This document shows positions 34,202-44,744 of a stretch of DNA of 64,000 nt, one piece after another. The stretch lies in the NCBI RefSeq assembly GCF_000718325.1, contig NZ_JOFV01000015.1:1-64000 (forward strand), given 5' to 3'. Under the pieces are notes generated by a model, which was given only the letters and a program-made list of their open reading frames with translations, had not been told where the DNA came from and did not search any database. Each line of letters opens with the position of its first letter. Position 1 is the first letter of the stretch. The translations under genes and the position numbers were made by a program. Source of the stretch: Oerskovia turbata. GTDB taxonomy: Bacteria > Actinomycetota > Actinomycetes > Actinomycetales > Cellulomonadaceae.

Positions 34202-35214
34202 TGCAGCACGAGCTGCCGTTCTGGTTCGAGGCGGCGTCCCTGACGACCCTCGTCGTCCTCCTGCTCGTCGACCTGGTGATCGTGGGCCGTCGCCCGCACG
34301 TGCCGTCGATGAAGGAGAGCGGCCTGTGGGTGGCGTTCTACGTCGCCCTGGCACTGGTGTTCGGCGGCCTCGTCGCCCTCGTGGGCGGCAGCGCTCCCGC
34401 GGTCGAGTTCTACGCGGGCTGGCTCACCGAGTACAGCCTGTCGGTCGACAACCTCTTCGTGTTCGTCATCATCATGACGAGGTTCGCCGTGCCGCGGGAG
34501 CACCAGCAGAAGGTGCTCATGGTGGGGATCATCGTGGCCCTCGTGCTGCGGGGGGCGTTCATCCTCGCGGGCGCAGCGATCATCGCCCAGTTCGTGTGGG
34601 TCTTCTACCTCTTCGGGGCGTTCCTGATCTACACCGCTGTCAAGCTGGTCGCAGGCGGGGACGAGCCGGAGGAGTACCAGGAGAACCGGCTCATCCGGTC
34701 GTTGCGTCGCGTGCTGCCGCTGTCGCCGACCTACGACGGCGGCAGGCTGCGCACCGTGGTCGACGGCAAGCGGCTGTTCACGCCCATGCTGATCGTGTTC
34801 CTCGCGATCGGCAGCACGGACCTGCTGTTCGCGTTCGACTCGATCCCGGCGATCTTCGGGCTCACGCACGACCCGTTCATCGTGTTCACGACGAACGTGT
34901 TCGCCCTCATGGGGCTGCGCCAGCTCTACTTCCTGCTGGGCGGACTGCTCGAGCGGCTCGTGTACCTGCCGATCGGGCTCGCCGTGATCCTGGGGTTCAT
35001 CGGGATCAAGCTGATCCTCGAGGCGCTGCACGAGAACACGCTGCCGTTCGTCAACGGGGGGCAGCACATCGAGGCCGTCCCGACGGTCCCGGTCTGGCTC
35101 TCGCTCGTGGTGATCCTGGGTGCGCTCGGGGTCACGACCGCGGCCAGCCTGCTGCGTACGCGGGGGCGGCAGAAGGACGATTCCGTGCCCGACGACGTCG
35201 ACGCAGCCTCGTAG
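34201..35214 (+). CDS. TerC family integral membrane protein (second of two)
   Basis: A 337-aa paralogue of the preceding protein with the same acidic motifs (EYSLSVDNLFVFVIIM and TDLLFAFDSIPAIFGLTH) and helix pattern. The loop between the halves differs (GGDEPEEYQENRLIRSLRR), and so does the C-terminal tail. Its start shares a base with the stop of the first gene, so it is co-translated and under the same riboswitch. A tandem, slightly diverged pair may form a hetero-oligomer or split substrate or membrane roles. Confidence 0.91.
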   Translation: MQHELPFWFEAASLTTLVVLLLVDLVIVGRRPHVPSMKESGLWVAFYVALALVFGGLVALVGGSAPAVEFYAGWLTEYSLSVDNLFVFVIIMTRFAVPREHQQKVLMVGIIVALVLRGAFILAGAAIIAQFVWVFYLFGAFLIYTAVKLVAGGDEPEEYQENRLIRSLRRVLPLSPTYDGGRLRTVVDGKRLFTPMLIVFLAIGSTDLLFAFDSIPAIFGLTHDPFIVFTTNVFALMGLRQLYFLLGGLLERLVYLPIGLAVILGFIGIKLILEALHENTLPFVNGGQHIEAVPTVPVWLSLVVILGALGVTTAASLLRTRGRQKDDSVPDDVDAAS

Positions 35215-35246
35215 GTCCCTCGCGGCGGGCGCTGCTCGCCCCGTGA

Positions 35247-35290
35247 CGCATGACGGCCCGTCTCCCTCCGGGGAGACGGGCCGTCGTGCG
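35247..35290 (+). terminator. Intrinsic terminator after the terC pair
   Basis: Stem of about 16 bp from GACGGCCCGTCTCCC (35252-35266) with GGGAGACGGGCCGTC (35271-35285), extended with one mismatch by CGCA/TGCG. Confidence 0.78.
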
Positions 35291-35336
35291 TTCGCGGACG
35301 TCGGTGACGGACGCCGGTCGGGGATCCCGCGAGCGG

Positions 35337-35636
35337 TCAGGCGCGGTCGGCCCAGGGCCCGATCACGGGCGCCCACGGTCGGACCGTCCGGCGCGTGATG
35401 ACGTTCTCCCGGGCGAACGGGTCGGCGTCGAACGTCGACGCGACCGCCGCCTCGTCGGGGGCGTCGACGAGCAGCAGCGCGCCGGCAGGGTTCGCCGCGT
35501 CCTGGGCGAGGGGCCCGGAGGCAAGCAGCGTGCCCGCGTCGAGCAGGCCGCGCAGGAACGCGCGGTGCTCCGGACGGAACTCGTCCAGGACGGCGGGCTT
35601 GTCGGCGTAGGTGTAGGTCACGGCGAAGATCGGCAT
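35337..35636 (-). CDS. YciI family protein
   Basis: A 99-aa protein with the ferredoxin-like YciI fold: FAVTYTYADKPAVLDEFRPE (with the conserved Asp region), HRAFLRGLLDAGTLLASGPL, and GALLLVDAPDEAAVASTFDA followed by DPFARENV. The His of HRAFL and the DPF motif are conserved in the family. The function is not established. ATG 35636 (MPIFAVTY) fits the family better than the upstream in-frame ATG at 35645. Read convergently with the terC operon. Confidence 0.82.
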   Translation of the reverse strand: MPIFAVTYTYADKPAVLDEFRPEHRAFLRGLLDAGTLLASGPLAQDAANPAGALLLVDAPDEAAVASTFDADPFARENVITRRTVRPWAPVIGPWADRA

Positions 35637-35739
35637 GGCGCACATTCAAGCACCATCCGGCGCGGGCTCCGCCGCAGGTCCGCCCGCGGACCGTGCAGGA
35701 CGCGGACGTCGCCGCCGCGACGCCACGGAGCGACGAGTG

Positions 35740-36447
35740 CTACCAGCCCCGCTCGCGCCACTCGTCGAGGTGAGGGCGTTCGGCCCCGAGCGTGGTGTCC
35801 GCGCCATGGCCCGCGTACACCCACGTGGCGTCGTCGAACCTGTCGAAGAGCCTGGTCGTGACGTCCGCGTAGAGCTGGGCGAAGCGCTCCGGGTCGTTCG
35901 ACGTGCTCCCCACCCCACCGGGGAACAGCGAGTCCCCCGTGAACAGGTGGGCGCGGCCGGGCACCGCGCCCGGGGCGCTCGCGTGCTCGGGCTCGCGGTA
36001 GACGAGCGTGACCGACCCGGGGGTGTGGCCGCGCAGGGCGATCACCTCGATCGTGAGATGACCGAGGACGATCGTGTCGCCGTCGTGCAGGGGGCGTGAG
36101 ATGCCGACGCCGGTCGCCTCGGTGATGGCGTCGACGTCGGGGGCCCCGGCAGCGAGCTGCGCGCCGGTCGTGGCCTCGATCGAGGCGAGCGCCCCGATGT
36201 GGTCGAGGTGCCGGTGCGTCGTGACGACGAGGTCGAGGCGGGCGGTCGGGGAGCCGTCCCGGACGAGCTCGAGGAGGCGGTCGGGCTCGGCCGCCGCGTC
36301 GACGAGGAGCTGGGCGCCGCTCCTGCGGCACGTCAGGAGATAGGCGTTGTTCCCCGACGGCCCGACGGCGAGCTTGCGGACCTCGACCTCGTCCAGGACC
36401 CGCAGGTCGCTCGGGCCTGCGACCGTGACGTCTCCGGTGTATCCCAC
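35740..36447 (-). CDS. MBL-fold metallo-hydrolase (glyoxalase II-like)
   Basis: A 235-aa metallo-beta-lactamase fold hydrolase. Zinc ligands are in [18 protein letters not shown] (HxHxDH), [30 protein letters not shown] and [13 protein letters not shown]. The arrangement and the GGVGST/GDSLF stretch match the hydroxyacylglutathione hydrolase-like (GloB) group; in actinobacteria the thiol would be mycothiol. GAGGAG 6 nt upstream fixes GTG 36447. It is divergent from uvrA, a neighbour arrangement seen in many actinobacteria. Substrate not proven. Confidence 0.87.
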   Translation of the reverse strand: MGYTGDVTVAGPSDLRVLDEVEVRKLAVGPSGNNAYLLTCRRSGAQLLVDAAAEPDRLLELVRDGSPTARLDLVVTTHRHLDHIGALASIEATTGAQLAAGAPDVDAITEATGVGISRPLHDGDTIVLGHLTIEVIALRGHTPGSVTLVYREPEHASAPGAVPGRAHLFTGDSLFPGGVGSTSNDPERFAQLYADVTTRLFDRFDDATWVYAGHGADTTLGAERPHLDEWRERGW

Positions 36448-36624
36448 GCCGATCTCCTCGCTGTGCTGGTCGGCGTCCGCGGGCGGCCGGTCGCCGGTGT
36501 GACGAGCCTCTCGTGCCGAGTCTCGCACGCCGGGGACGGTGCCTGGCACCGTCCAGAACGGTGTGATGCGGACGAGAAGGACACGCCCTGGGGTCCAGCG
36601 ACGTGGCGACCGACGGGATCCTGG

Positions 36625-36663
36625 TCGAACAGGTGTGCGAATGTCAGAGGTGAGGCATACGAT
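36625..36663 (+). promoter_or_regulatory. LexA (SOS) box and promoter of uvrA
   Basis: TCGAAC-AGGT-GTGCGA (36625-36640) has one mismatch to the actinobacterial LexA consensus TCGAAC-N4-GTTCGA. Its right arm coincides with the -35 position; 17 bp further is -10 TACGAT (36658-36663), then 6 nt to GTG 36670. LexA bound here would block RNA polymerase. Confidence 0.72.
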
Positions 36664-36669
36664 GCTTCG

Positions 36670-39600
36670 GTGAGCAACCGCCTTGTCATCGCTGGTGCCC
36701 GTGAGCACAACCTCCGCAACGTCGACCTCGACCTGCCGAGGGACCAGCTCATCGTCTTCACGGGACTCTCCGGGTCCGGAAAGTCCTCCCTCGCGTTCGA
36801 CACCATCTTCGCCGAGGGGCAGCGCCGCTACGTCGAGTCGCTGTCCGCGTACGCCCGCCAGTTCCTCGGGCAGATGGACAAGCCGGACGTCGACTTCATC
36901 GAAGGGCTGTCACCGGCGGTCTCGATCGACCAGAAGTCGACCAACCGCAACCCGCGCTCGACCGTGGGCACCATCACCGAGGTCTACGACTACCTGCGCC
37001 TGCTCTTCGCGCGTGCCGGGACGCAGCACTGCCCGGTCTGCGGGGAGAAGGTCCAGGCGCAGACTCCGCAGCAGATCGTCGACCGCCTCCTGGAGCTGCC
37101 CGAGGGGACCCGGTACCAGGTCCTTGCGCCCGTCGTGCGCGGGCGCAAGGGGGAGTACGGCGAGCTCTTCAAGGAGCTCCAGTCCAAGGGCTTCGCGCGT
37201 GCCCGCGTGGACGGGGAGGTCGTCCAGCTCACGGATCCGCCCGCTCTCGAGAAGAAGCTCAAGCACGACATCGAGGTCGTGATCGACCGCCTCGTCTCGC
37301 GCGACGGCGTCCAGCGCCGGCTCACGGACTCGGTCGAGACCGCGCTCGGGCTCGCGGGAGGACTCGTCCTCGTCGAGCTCGTCGACGCGGACGCGGACGA
37401 CCCGCAGCGCGAGCGGCGGTTCTCGGAGAAGCGCGCGTGCCCCAACGACCACGAGCTCACGCTCGACGAGATCGAGCCCCGCACCTTCTCGTTCAACGCC
37501 CCCTACGGTGCGTGCCCCGAGTGCACCGGCATCGGCTTCCGTCTCGAGGTGGACCCGGACCTCGTGGTCCCGGACGACGAGAAGTCCCTCGCCGAGGGCG
37601 CGGTCGCGCCGTGGGCGCAGATCTCGTCGGAGTACTTCACCCGTGTCCTGACGGCCCTGGCCTCGGACCTGGGCTTCTCCATGGACGTGCCGTGGCGCGC
37701 GCTGCCCCAGCGCGCCCAGCAGGCCGTGCTGTACGGGCAGAACCACGAGGTGCACGTCCGGTACAAGAACCGTTGGGGGCGCGAGCGCCAGTACTCGACC
37801 GGCTTCGAGGGGGTCGTGACGTTCCTGGAGCGGCGCCACGGCGAGACCGAGTCCGAGTGGTCCAAGGAGAAGTACGAGGCGTACATGCGCGAGACGCCGT
37901 GCCCGGTGTGCCAGGGCACACGGCTCAAGCCCGAGGTCCTCGCCGTCAAGGTGGGCGACAAGTCGATCGCCGAGGTCTGCCGGCTCCCTCTGCGCGAGGC
38001 CGCGGCCTTCCTCGGGTCGCTCGAGCTGGGTGCACGCCAGAAGGCCATCGCGACCGAGGTCCTCAAGGAGATCGACGCGCGTCTCGGCTTCTTGCTCGAC
38101 GTCGGCCTCGACTACCTGTCCCTCGAACGCCCCGCCGGGACCCTCTCGGGCGGCGAGGCGCAGCGTATCCGGCTCGCGACGCAGATCGGCTCTGGCCTCG
38201 TCGGCGTCCTGTACGTGCTCGACGAGCCGAGCATCGGTCTGCACCAGCGGGACAACCGCCGGCTCATTGACACTCTCACGCGCCTGCGGGACCTCGGGAA
38301 CACCCTCATCGTCGTCGAGCACGACGAGGACACCATCCGGGCTGCCGACTGGATCGTGGACATCGGGCCCGGCGCCGGCGAGCACGGTGGGCGCGTGATC
38401 CACTCGGGCGACTACGCGGGCCTCCTGGAGGCTCCGGAGTCCGTCACGGGCGCCTACCTCGCCGGACGCCGCAGCATCCCGCTGCCCGCCGCGCGTCGCC
38501 CCGTCGACAAGGACCGTCGCGTCACGGTCATCGGTGCCCGCGAGCACAACCTCGAGGGCATCGACGTGAGCTTCCCGCTCGGCACCCTGACCGCGGTCAC
38601 GGGGGTCTCGGGGTCGGGCAAGTCCACGCTGGTCAACTCGATCCTCTACACCGTCCTCGCCAACGAGCTCAACGGCGCACGCCAGGTCGCGGGGCGTCAC
38701 CGTCGGATCACAGGACTCGAGAACCTCGACAAGGTGGTCCACGTCGACCAGGGGCCCATCGGGCGTACCCCGCGGTCCAACCCCGCCACCTACACGGGCG
38801 TCTGGGACCACGTCCGCAAGCTCTTCGCCGAGACGAGCGAGGCCAAGGTCCGCGGCTACACGCCCGGTCGGTTCTCCTTCAACGTCAAGGGCGGCCGCTG
38901 CGAGGCGTGCTCGGGCGACGGCACCATCAAGATCGAGATGAACTTCCTGCCGGACGTCTACGTCCCGTGCGAGGTGTGCCACGGCGCCCGGTACAACCGC
39001 GAGACGCTCGAGGTGCACTTCAAGGGCAAGACGGTCGCGGACGTGCTCGACATGCCCATCGAGGAGGCCTCGGAGTTCTTCGCCGCGGTCCCGACGATCT
39101 CGCGGCACCTCAAGACGCTGTCCGAGGTCGGCCTCGGGTACGTGCGCCTGGGGCAACCGGCGCCCACGCTCTCGGGTGGTGAGGCCCAGCGCGTCAAGCT
39201 CGCGAGCGAGCTGCAGAAGCGCTCGACGGGACGGACCATCTACGTCCTGGACGAGCCGACGACTGGGCTGCACTTCGAGGACATCCGCAAGCTCCTGGCA
39301 GTGCTCCAGTCGCTCGTCGACAAGGGCAACTCGGTGCTCGTGATCGAGCACAACCTTGACGTCATCAAGAACGCCGACTGGGTCATCGACATGGGGCCGG
39401 AAGGCGGGTCCGGCGGTGGTCGGGTCATCGCGGAGGGGACGCCCGAGCAGGTGGCTGCGGTCCCCGCGAGCCACACGGGGCGCTTCCTCGCCGAGGTCCT
39501 CACGGGCGACCCCATCCCGGTCGCGCCCCTACCCGAGAAGTCGCCCGCCGCCAAGGCCGGGACGGGCAAGGCGACGGCGGCGAAGGCCCCCCGCAAGACC

Positions 39601-39699
39601 GCTGCGCGCAAGTCGTCCACGACAGCGGCGGCCACGGAGGGCTCCTCGTCGGTCACGGCCGCGGCCGCCCTGAAGAAGGCTGCGCCCGCGAGTGACTGA
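36670..39699 (+). CDS. uvrA: Excinuclease ABC subunit A
   Basis: A 1009-aa UvrA, the damage-recognising ABC ATPase of nucleotide excision repair. It has two ATP sites: Walker [21 protein letters not shown] and [19 protein letters not shown]; signatures [14 protein letters not shown] and [15 protein letters not shown]; and Walker [15 protein letters not shown] and [14 protein letters not shown]. Zinc cysteines appear as [17 protein letters not shown] with CPVCQGTR, and CEACSGDGT with [10 protein letters not shown] Lys/Ala-rich tail of about 55 residues follows the last domain. GTG 36670 follows a -10 by 6 nt (leaderless) and opens with the family's [19 protein letters not shown] control is likely from the LexA box. 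Confidence 0.98.
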   Translation: MSNRLVIAGAREHNLRNVDLDLPRDQLIVFTGLSGSGKSSLAFDTIFAEGQRRYVESLSAYARQFLGQMDKPDVDFIEGLSPAVSIDQKSTNRNPRSTVGTITEVYDYLRLLFARAGTQHCPVCGEKVQAQTPQQIVDRLLELPEGTRYQVLAPVVRGRKGEYGELFKELQSKGFARARVDGEVVQLTDPPALEKKLKHDIEVVIDRLVSRDGVQRRLTDSVETALGLAGGLVLVELVDADADDPQRERRFSEKRACPNDHELTLDEIEPRTFSFNAPYGACPECTGIGFRLEVDPDLVVPDDEKSLAEGAVAPWAQISSEYFTRVLTALASDLGFSMDVPWRALPQRAQQAVLYGQNHEVHVRYKNRWGRERQYSTGFEGVVTFLERRHGETESEWSKEKYEAYMRETPCPVCQGTRLKPEVLAVKVGDKSIAEVCRLPLREAAAFLGSLELGARQKAIATEVLKEIDARLGFLLDVGLDYLSLERPAGTLSGGEAQRIRLATQIGSGLVGVLYVLDEPSIGLHQRDNRRLIDTLTRLRDLGNTLIVVEHDEDTIRAADWIVDIGPGAGEHGGRVIHSGDYAGLLEAPESVTGAYLAGRRSIPLPAARRPVDKDRRVTVIGAREHNLEGIDVSFPLGTLTAVTGVSGSGKSTLVNSILYTVLANELNGARQVAGRHRRITGLENLDKVVHVDQGPIGRTPRSNPATYTGVWDHVRKLFAETSEAKVRGYTPGRFSFNVKGGRCEACSGDGTIKIEMNFLPDVYVPCEVCHGARYNRETLEVHFKGKTVADVLDMPIEEASEFFAAVPTISRHLKTLSEVGLGYVRLGQPAPTLSGGEAQRVKLASELQKRSTGRTIYVLDEPTTGLHFEDIRKLLAVLQSLVDKGNSVLVIEHNLDVIKNADWVIDMGPEGGSGGGRVIAEGTPEQVAAVPASHTGRFLAEVLTGDPIPVAPLPEKSPAAKAGTGKATAAKAPRKTAARKSSTTAAATEGSSSVTAAAALKKAAPASD

Positions 39700-39731
39700 G
39701 CCCGCCCGTCGAGCACCCGCAGGAACCATGC

Positions 39732-39761
39732 CCGACGGGGCCCGGGACCCGCTCCCGTCGG
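39732..39761. terminator. Hairpin between uvrA and the OsmC-like gene
   Basis: CCGACGGG (39732-39739) pairs with CCCGTCGG (39754-39761) between convergent genes; adjacent GC-rich repeats offer alternative pairing. Confidence 0.5.
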
Positions 39762-39789
39762 AGCCCGGGACCCGGGCGCCGGGGGCTCC

Positions 39790-40275
39790 TCAGGCCGCGT
39801 GCGTGCGCAGCGGTGCGGGTTCGAGGAGCACGGGGAAGTTCACCGAGCGCGCCAGGAAGCAGTGGTCGTGCGCGCGGCGGTGGATCTCGGCGACGGCGGC
39901 CTCGCTGACCCCAGGCCCGTCGTCGACCACGACGTGCGGGTGCAGCGTCACGTCCGTGAACTGTCCGGCCCCCGCGGACTCGACCCGCATCGTGCCGGTC
40001 ACCTCGTCCGTGTAGTCGCGCACGACGACCCCCGCAGCCGACGCGAGGTGCAGGAACCACAGCATGTGGCACTGCGACAGGCTCGCGACGAACAGCTCCT
40101 CGGGGCTGTACCGGCCCGGGTCGCCGCGGAACGCGGGGTCGGCCGAGCCAGGGATCGTCGGCCGACCGGCGAGCGCGACGTCGTGGTCGCGGCTGTACGC
40201 GGTGTAGGTGGTGGTTCCGGTCTGGCCTGCGCCGGTCCAGCGGACCGTCGCGGCGTAGGAGTGAAGAGCGCCCAT
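39790..40275 (-). CDS. OsmC family protein
   Basis: A 161-aa OsmC/Ohr-superfamily protein, thiol peroxidases that reduce organic or fatty-acid hydroperoxides. The two reactive cysteines are in LFVASLSQCHMLWFLHLASA and HRRAHDHCFLARSVNFPVLL. The N-terminal beta sheet includes ATVRWTGAGQTGTTTYTAY. The sequence around the first Cys (SQCHM) is that of the OsmC-like rather than Ohr group. ATG 40275 is the natural start. Convergent with uvrA, divergent from uvrC. Confidence 0.88.
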   Translation of the reverse strand: MGALHSYAATVRWTGAGQTGTTTYTAYSRDHDVALAGRPTIPGSADPAFRGDPGRYSPEELFVASLSQCHMLWFLHLASAAGVVVRDYTDEVTGTMRVESAGAGQFTDVTLHPHVVVDDGPGVSEAAVAEIHRRAHDHCFLARSVNFPVLLEPAPLRTHAA

Positions 40276-40365
40276 GCGGTCACCCTAGCGGCGGTCGGGC
40301 TCCCGCGTGTGACCGGCGTCACGCGAGGCGGGCCTCCGAGGTCCCTGACTGTGGGTGCGCTGTCC

Positions 40366-40371
40366 TAGGCT
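40366..40371 (+). promoter_or_regulatory. -10 element of uvrC
   Basis: TAGGCT ends 7 nt before ATG 40379, no ribosome binding site; leaderless transcript predicted. Confidence 0.5.
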
Positions 40372-40378
40372 GGCGGAC

Positions 40379-42487
40379 ATGGCTGATCCGTCCTCGTACC
40401 GCCCCGCACCGGGGGAGATCCCCACGTCACCGGGCGTCTATCGCTTCCGCGACGAGCACGGCCGCGTCATCTACGTCGGCAAGGCGAAGAACCTGCGAGC
40501 ACGCCTCGGCAGCTACTTCCAGGACCTGACGAACCTCCACTACCGCACCCAGACGATGGTCACGACCGCCGCCTCGGTGGAGTGGACGGTCGTGGGCACC
40601 GAGGTCGAGGCCCTCGCGCTCGAGTACTCGTGGATCAAGGAGTTCGACCCGCGGTTCAACGTCAAGTATCGCGACGACAAGTCCTACCCGTACCTCGCGG
40701 TGACCCTGGGGGAGCAGTTCCCGCGCGCCCAGGTCATGCGTGGTGCCAAGCGTCCCGGGACCCGCTACTTCGGCCCCTACGGGCACGCGTGGGCGATCCG
40801 CGAGACGCTCGACCTGCTGCTGCGGGTCTTCCCGGTCCGCACGTGCTCGGCGGGCGTCTTCAAGCGGGCCCAGCAGACGGGACGCCCGTGCCTGCTCGGC
40901 TACATCGACAAGTGCTCGGCGCCCTGCGTGGGACGCATCACGCCCGAGGACCACCACGCGCTCGCCGAGGACTTCTGCGACTTCATGGCGGGCGACACCG
41001 CGAAGTTCATCCGCCGGGTAGAGGCGAAGATGAAGGAAGCGGCAGCGGCCATGGAGTACGAGCAGGCCGCCCGCCTGCGCGACGACATCCTGGCTCTCGA
41101 ACGAGCCATGGAGAAGAACGCCGTCGTGCTCGGCGACGCCACGGACGCGGACATCTTCGCGCTCGCGGGCGACGAGCTCGAGGCCGCGGTGCAGGTCTTC
41201 CACGTGCGCGGAGGTCGAATCCGCGGCCAGCGCGGCTGGATCGTCGAGAAGGTCGAGGACGTGACCGACGCCGAGCTCGTCGAGCACCTCCTGCAGCAGG
41301 TCTACGGCTCGGTCGACGAGGCCCTCGGCGACTCCTCGACCCCGTCGTCGAGCGTCGTCCCCCGAGAGGTGCTCGTCCCGGTCCTGCCGCCCGACACCGA
41401 GCAGGTCGTCGCGTGGCTCACTGGCCTGCGGGGCGCCAAGGTCGACGTCCGCGTGCCCCAGCGGGGCGACAAGCGCGAGCTCGCCGCGACCGTGCACAAG
41501 AACGCCGAGCACGCCCTCGCGCTGCACCGCACGCGGCGCGCGGGCGACCTGACCACACGCAGCCAGGCGCTGCGCGAGATCCAGGAGGCGCTGGGGTTGG
41601 ACACCGCGCCCCTGCGCATCGAGTGCTACGACGTGTCCACCACGCAGGGCACGCACCAGGTCGCCTCCATGGTCGTCTTCGAGGACGGGCTCGCGCGCAA
41701 GAGCGAGTACCGCCACTTCGCTGTCCGCGGGCCTGAGGGGCTGGGAGCGCGCGACGACACCGCAGCCATGCACGAGGTCATCACGCGTCGCTTCAAGCGC
41801 TACCTCGCCGACCGCTCCCAGGCCACGGACGTCGAGATGGACCTGGGCGCCGACGACGACACCGCGAGCGACGCGGACGCCGTCGCCGCAGGCTACGTCC
41901 CGCGCTCGGGCGAGGTGGGCGCGGACGCCCCTGCGGGCCGCGCCGCCCGCTTCGCCTACCCGCCCAACCTCGTGGTGGTCGACGGTGGGCCGCCCCAGGT
42001 CGCCGCGGCCGCCCGGGCCCTCGCCGAGCTCGGCATCGACGACGTCGCGCTCTGCGGTCTCGCGAAGCGGCTGGAGGAGGTCTGGCTCCCGGGGGAGGAC
42101 TACCCCGTGATCCTGCAGCGCAGCTCCGAGGGGCTGTACCTGCTGCAGCGGGTCCGGGACGAGGCCCACAGGTTCGCGATCTCCTACCACCGCAAGAAGC
42201 GCGGCAAGGCCATGACCGCCTCGGTGCTGGACGACGTCCCGGGCCTCGGGCCCGCGCGCAAGAAGGCGCTCCTCACCCACTTCGGGTCGCTCAAGCGGTT
42301 GCGTGCCGCGTCGGCGGAAGAGATCGCGACCGTCCCCGGGATGGGCGCCGCGACCGCGGCGGCCGTCGTGTCCGCGCTCGGGCCCGCGACGCCGTCGCCC
42401 GCCGATGCGACGTCCGGCGACGCCCCGACCGACAGCTCCGAGGCTGCCCCCGTGACCGGCACGTCGGGGGAGACGGCGCCGGCGTGA
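40379..42487 (+). CDS. uvrC: Excinuclease ABC subunit C
   Basis: A 702-aa UvrC, the dual-incision nuclease of excision repair. The GIY-YIG domain at the start ([20 protein letters not shown]) makes the 3' cut. Four cysteines [10 protein letters not shown]...[15 protein letters not shown] follow, then the UVR motif [20 protein letters not shown] that binds UvrB. The RNase H-like 5' nuclease is [20 protein letters not shown], with [18 protein letters not shown]. Tandem helix-hairpin-helix motifs are at the end ([20 protein letters not shown]). An acidic insert (about residues 480-520) and a Thr/Ala-rich tail are local additions. Start from -10 spacing. Confidence 0.97.
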   Translation: MADPSSYRPAPGEIPTSPGVYRFRDEHGRVIYVGKAKNLRARLGSYFQDLTNLHYRTQTMVTTAASVEWTVVGTEVEALALEYSWIKEFDPRFNVKYRDDKSYPYLAVTLGEQFPRAQVMRGAKRPGTRYFGPYGHAWAIRETLDLLLRVFPVRTCSAGVFKRAQQTGRPCLLGYIDKCSAPCVGRITPEDHHALAEDFCDFMAGDTAKFIRRVEAKMKEAAAAMEYEQAARLRDDILALERAMEKNAVVLGDATDADIFALAGDELEAAVQVFHVRGGRIRGQRGWIVEKVEDVTDAELVEHLLQQVYGSVDEALGDSSTPSSSVVPREVLVPVLPPDTEQVVAWLTGLRGAKVDVRVPQRGDKRELAATVHKNAEHALALHRTRRAGDLTTRSQALREIQEALGLDTAPLRIECYDVSTTQGTHQVASMVVFEDGLARKSEYRHFAVRGPEGLGARDDTAAMHEVITRRFKRYLADRSQATDVEMDLGADDDTASDADAVAAGYVPRSGEVGADAPAGRAARFAYPPNLVVVDGGPPQVAAAARALAELGIDDVALCGLAKRLEEVWLPGEDYPVILQRSSEGLYLLQRVRDEAHRFAISYHRKKRGKAMTASVLDDVPGLGPARKKALLTHFGSLKRLRAASAEEIATVPGMGAATAAAVVSALGPATPSPADATSGDAPTDSSEAAPVTGTSGETAPA

Positions 42488-42634
42488 CGGCTCAGGGCGC
42501 GTCCTCGTCCGCGGGGACCGCTCCGCGCAGGGTGCGCGACGTCGTCGGGCCGGAGGCAGGGCCCGAACACACGTCCGGACACGCCCGGGACGCGCACCAC
42601 GGCCCACGGGACCAGGGCTCCGCGACCGGGCTGG

Positions 42635-42640
42635 CATGCT
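42635..42640 (+). promoter_or_regulatory. Candidate -10 element of rapZ
   Basis: CATGCT ends 6 nt before ATG 42647; no ribosome binding site. A weaker match to TANNNT than the other sites. Confidence 0.3.
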
Positions 42641-42646
42641 GGTGAC

Positions 42647-43585
42647 ATGAGCAGCGAACCCTCCCCGACGACCGTCCCGCAGGGCATCCCCGCGATCGAG
42701 GCGACCACGCACGCCCCCGAGCGGTCCGACGCCGAGGTCCTGGTGATCACCGGGATGTCGGGCGCCGGTCGCTCGCGAGCGGCCGCGGTGCTCGAGGACC
42801 TGGACTGGTACGTCGTCGACAACATGCCGCCGCGCATGCTCGTGCCGCTCGTCGACATGATGACCCGCGCGGGGTCGAGCGTGCAGCGGATCGCGGCCGT
42901 CGTCGACGTGCGCGGGGGCGGGTTCTTCACGGACCTCCTCGACGTCCTCAAGCATCTGCGGGACGCCGGGGTGTTCTACCGGATCCTGTTCCTCGACGCG
43001 TCCGACGAGGTCCTCGTGCGTCGCTACGAGCAGGTCCGTCGTCCGCACCCGCTGCAGGGCAACGGGCGCATCCTGGACGGGATCGCGGAGGAGAGGCGGC
43101 TGGTCGCGAGCGTCGAGGAGCGCGCCGACGTCGTGATCGACACCTCGGAGCTCAACGTCCACGATCTCGCCCGAGAGGTCCGCGCCGCCGTCGCCCAGGG
43201 GACGCCCGACACGCTGCGCATCAACGTGGTCTCTTTCGGGTTCAAGTACGGGATCCCGCTCGACGCGGACCACGTCGTCGACATGCGGTTCCTCGCCAAC
43301 CCCTACTGGATCACCGAGCTGCGACACCTCACGGGACGAGACCGCGCCGTACGGGACTACGTGCTGGCCCGCCCGGGGGCCCTCGAGTTCGTCGACCGGT
43401 ACGTCAGCGCGCTCGAGCCCGTCCTGGCCGGATACCTGGCCGAGGAGAAGCGGTACGTGACCATCGCCGTGGGCTGCACCGGCGGCAAGCACCGGTCCGT
43501 CGCCATCTCCGAGGTGCTCGCCCAGCGGCTGCGCGCCGCGGGGCAACGCGTCACGGTGACGGCCCGCGACCTCGGCAAGGAGTAG
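42647..43585 (+). CDS. rapZ: RapZ/YvcJ family nucleotide-binding protein
   Basis: A 312-aa P-loop protein of the RapZ (YvcJ) family. In enterobacteria it is an RNase adapter sensing glucosamine-6-phosphate; in Gram-positives the role is less clear. It has Walker A VITGMSGAGRSRAAAVLEDL (with Arg in place of the usual Lys), DWYVVDNMPPRML, LFLDASDEVLVRRYEQVRR RHP-type motif, the C-terminal FGFKYGIPLDADHVVDMRFL, and AVGCTGGKHRSVAISEVL. The first member of the conserved rapZ-yvcK-whiA set; its stop lies 2 bp before the GTG of yvcK. Confidence 0.93.
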   Translation: MSSEPSPTTVPQGIPAIEATTHAPERSDAEVLVITGMSGAGRSRAAAVLEDLDWYVVDNMPPRMLVPLVDMMTRAGSSVQRIAAVVDVRGGGFFTDLLDVLKHLRDAGVFYRILFLDASDEVLVRRYEQVRRPHPLQGNGRILDGIAEERRLVASVEERADVVIDTSELNVHDLAREVRAAVAQGTPDTLRINVVSFGFKYGIPLDADHVVDMRFLANPYWITELRHLTGRDRAVRDYVLARPGALEFVDRYVSALEPVLAGYLAEEKRYVTIAVGCTGGKHRSVAISEVLAQRLRAAGQRVTVTARDLGKE

Positions 43586-43587
43586 TC

Positions 43588-44550
43588 GTGACCCTCGTCA
43601 ACCCGGCCGTCGTCGCGCTCGGTGGCGGGCACGGTCTGTCCGCGACGCTCTCGGCGCTGCGTCTCATGTCCGACCGCATCACGGCCGTCGTGACGGTCGC
43701 CGACGACGGCGGGTCCTCCGGTCGGCTGCGCACCGAGCTCGGCGTGCTCCCGCCCGGGGACCTGCGCATGGCGCTCGCCGCGCTGTGCGACGACTCGGAG
43801 TGGGGACGGACGTGGAGCTCGGTCCTGCAGCACAGGTTCTCCTCGAGCGGCGACCTCGACCAGCACGCGGTGGGCAACCTCCTGATCGTCGCGCTGTGGG
43901 AGCTGCTCGACGACCCGGTCGCAGGTCTCGACTGGGTCGGCAAGCTCCTCGGCGCCCGGGGGCGCGTCCTACCCATGGCCGCGGTGCCCCTCGGCATCGA
44001 GGTCGACGTCCGGACGGACGAGGGCCTCTCGACGATCGTCGGGCAGAGCAAGGTCGCGGTGACGCACGACCGCATCGAGCAGCTGCGTCTCGTGCCCCCC
44101 GACCCGCCGGCCTGCCCCGAAGCCGTGGAAGCCGTCATGGGGGCCGACTGGGTGGTCCTCGGGCCGGGGTCCTGGTACTCCTCGGTCATGCCGCACCTGC
44201 TCGTGCCCGAGCTCGCGCGCGCACTGCACGAGACCACGGCCCGGCGCTGCGTCGTCCTCAACCTCTCGAACACCGCGGGTGAGACCTACGGGATGACCGC
44301 CACCGACCACCTCGAGGCGCTGCACAAGCACGCACCCAGCCTGCGCATCGACGCGGTGCTCACGGACCCGAGCGCGGTCGACGACATCGGCCTGCTCGCG
44401 GACGAGTCGGCCCGGACCGGCGCCCGGCTGCTGCTGCGCCAGGTGGGGCGCTCGGACGGCACGCCGCGGCACGACGCGCTGCGGCTCGCGGCGGCGTTGC
44501 GCGACGTGTTCGACGGGGTCCTGGGGGACGTGGGGCCCGCGTCGCGCTGA
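43588..44550 (+). CDS. yvcK: YvcK family UDP-sugar-binding protein (gluconeogenesis factor)
   Basis: A 320-aa YvcK/CuvA family protein. The start AVVALGGGHGLSATLSALR and TVADDGGSSGRLRTELGVLP form the nucleotide-sugar site; GNLLIVALWELLDD and VVLGPGSWYSSVMPHLL are family hallmarks. Known members bind UDP-GlcNAc and link carbon status to peptidoglycan synthesis. GTG 43588 follows the rapZ stop by 2 bp, so the two are coupled. 194 bp separate it from whiA, longer than in many relatives. Confidence 0.93.
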   Translation: MTLVNPAVVALGGGHGLSATLSALRLMSDRITAVVTVADDGGSSGRLRTELGVLPPGDLRMALAALCDDSEWGRTWSSVLQHRFSSSGDLDQHAVGNLLIVALWELLDDPVAGLDWVGKLLGARGRVLPMAAVPLGIEVDVRTDEGLSTIVGQSKVAVTHDRIEQLRLVPPDPPACPEAVEAVMGADWVVLGPGSWYSSVMPHLLVPELARALHETTARRCVVLNLSNTAGETYGMTATDHLEALHKHAPSLRIDAVLTDPSAVDDIGLLADESARTGARLLLRQVGRSDGTPRHDALRLAAALRDVFDGVLGDVGPASR

Positions 44551-44744
44551 GACTCGCCCGGACGCGCGAACCCTTCCGAGCAGGCCGCTGCCACGACCAC
44601 CGGGCCTCGTCAGACCACAGGGCCCCCGGCACCCTATGCAGGTGTCCGAGCGGTCGGCCGTGCGGTCGGCGTGGCGCCGTGCCGCGGTGCGGCGCCTGGC
44701 AGAAGGCGGTCACGATCGTTGCTCGTTGATGGGAGGATGTCGGC

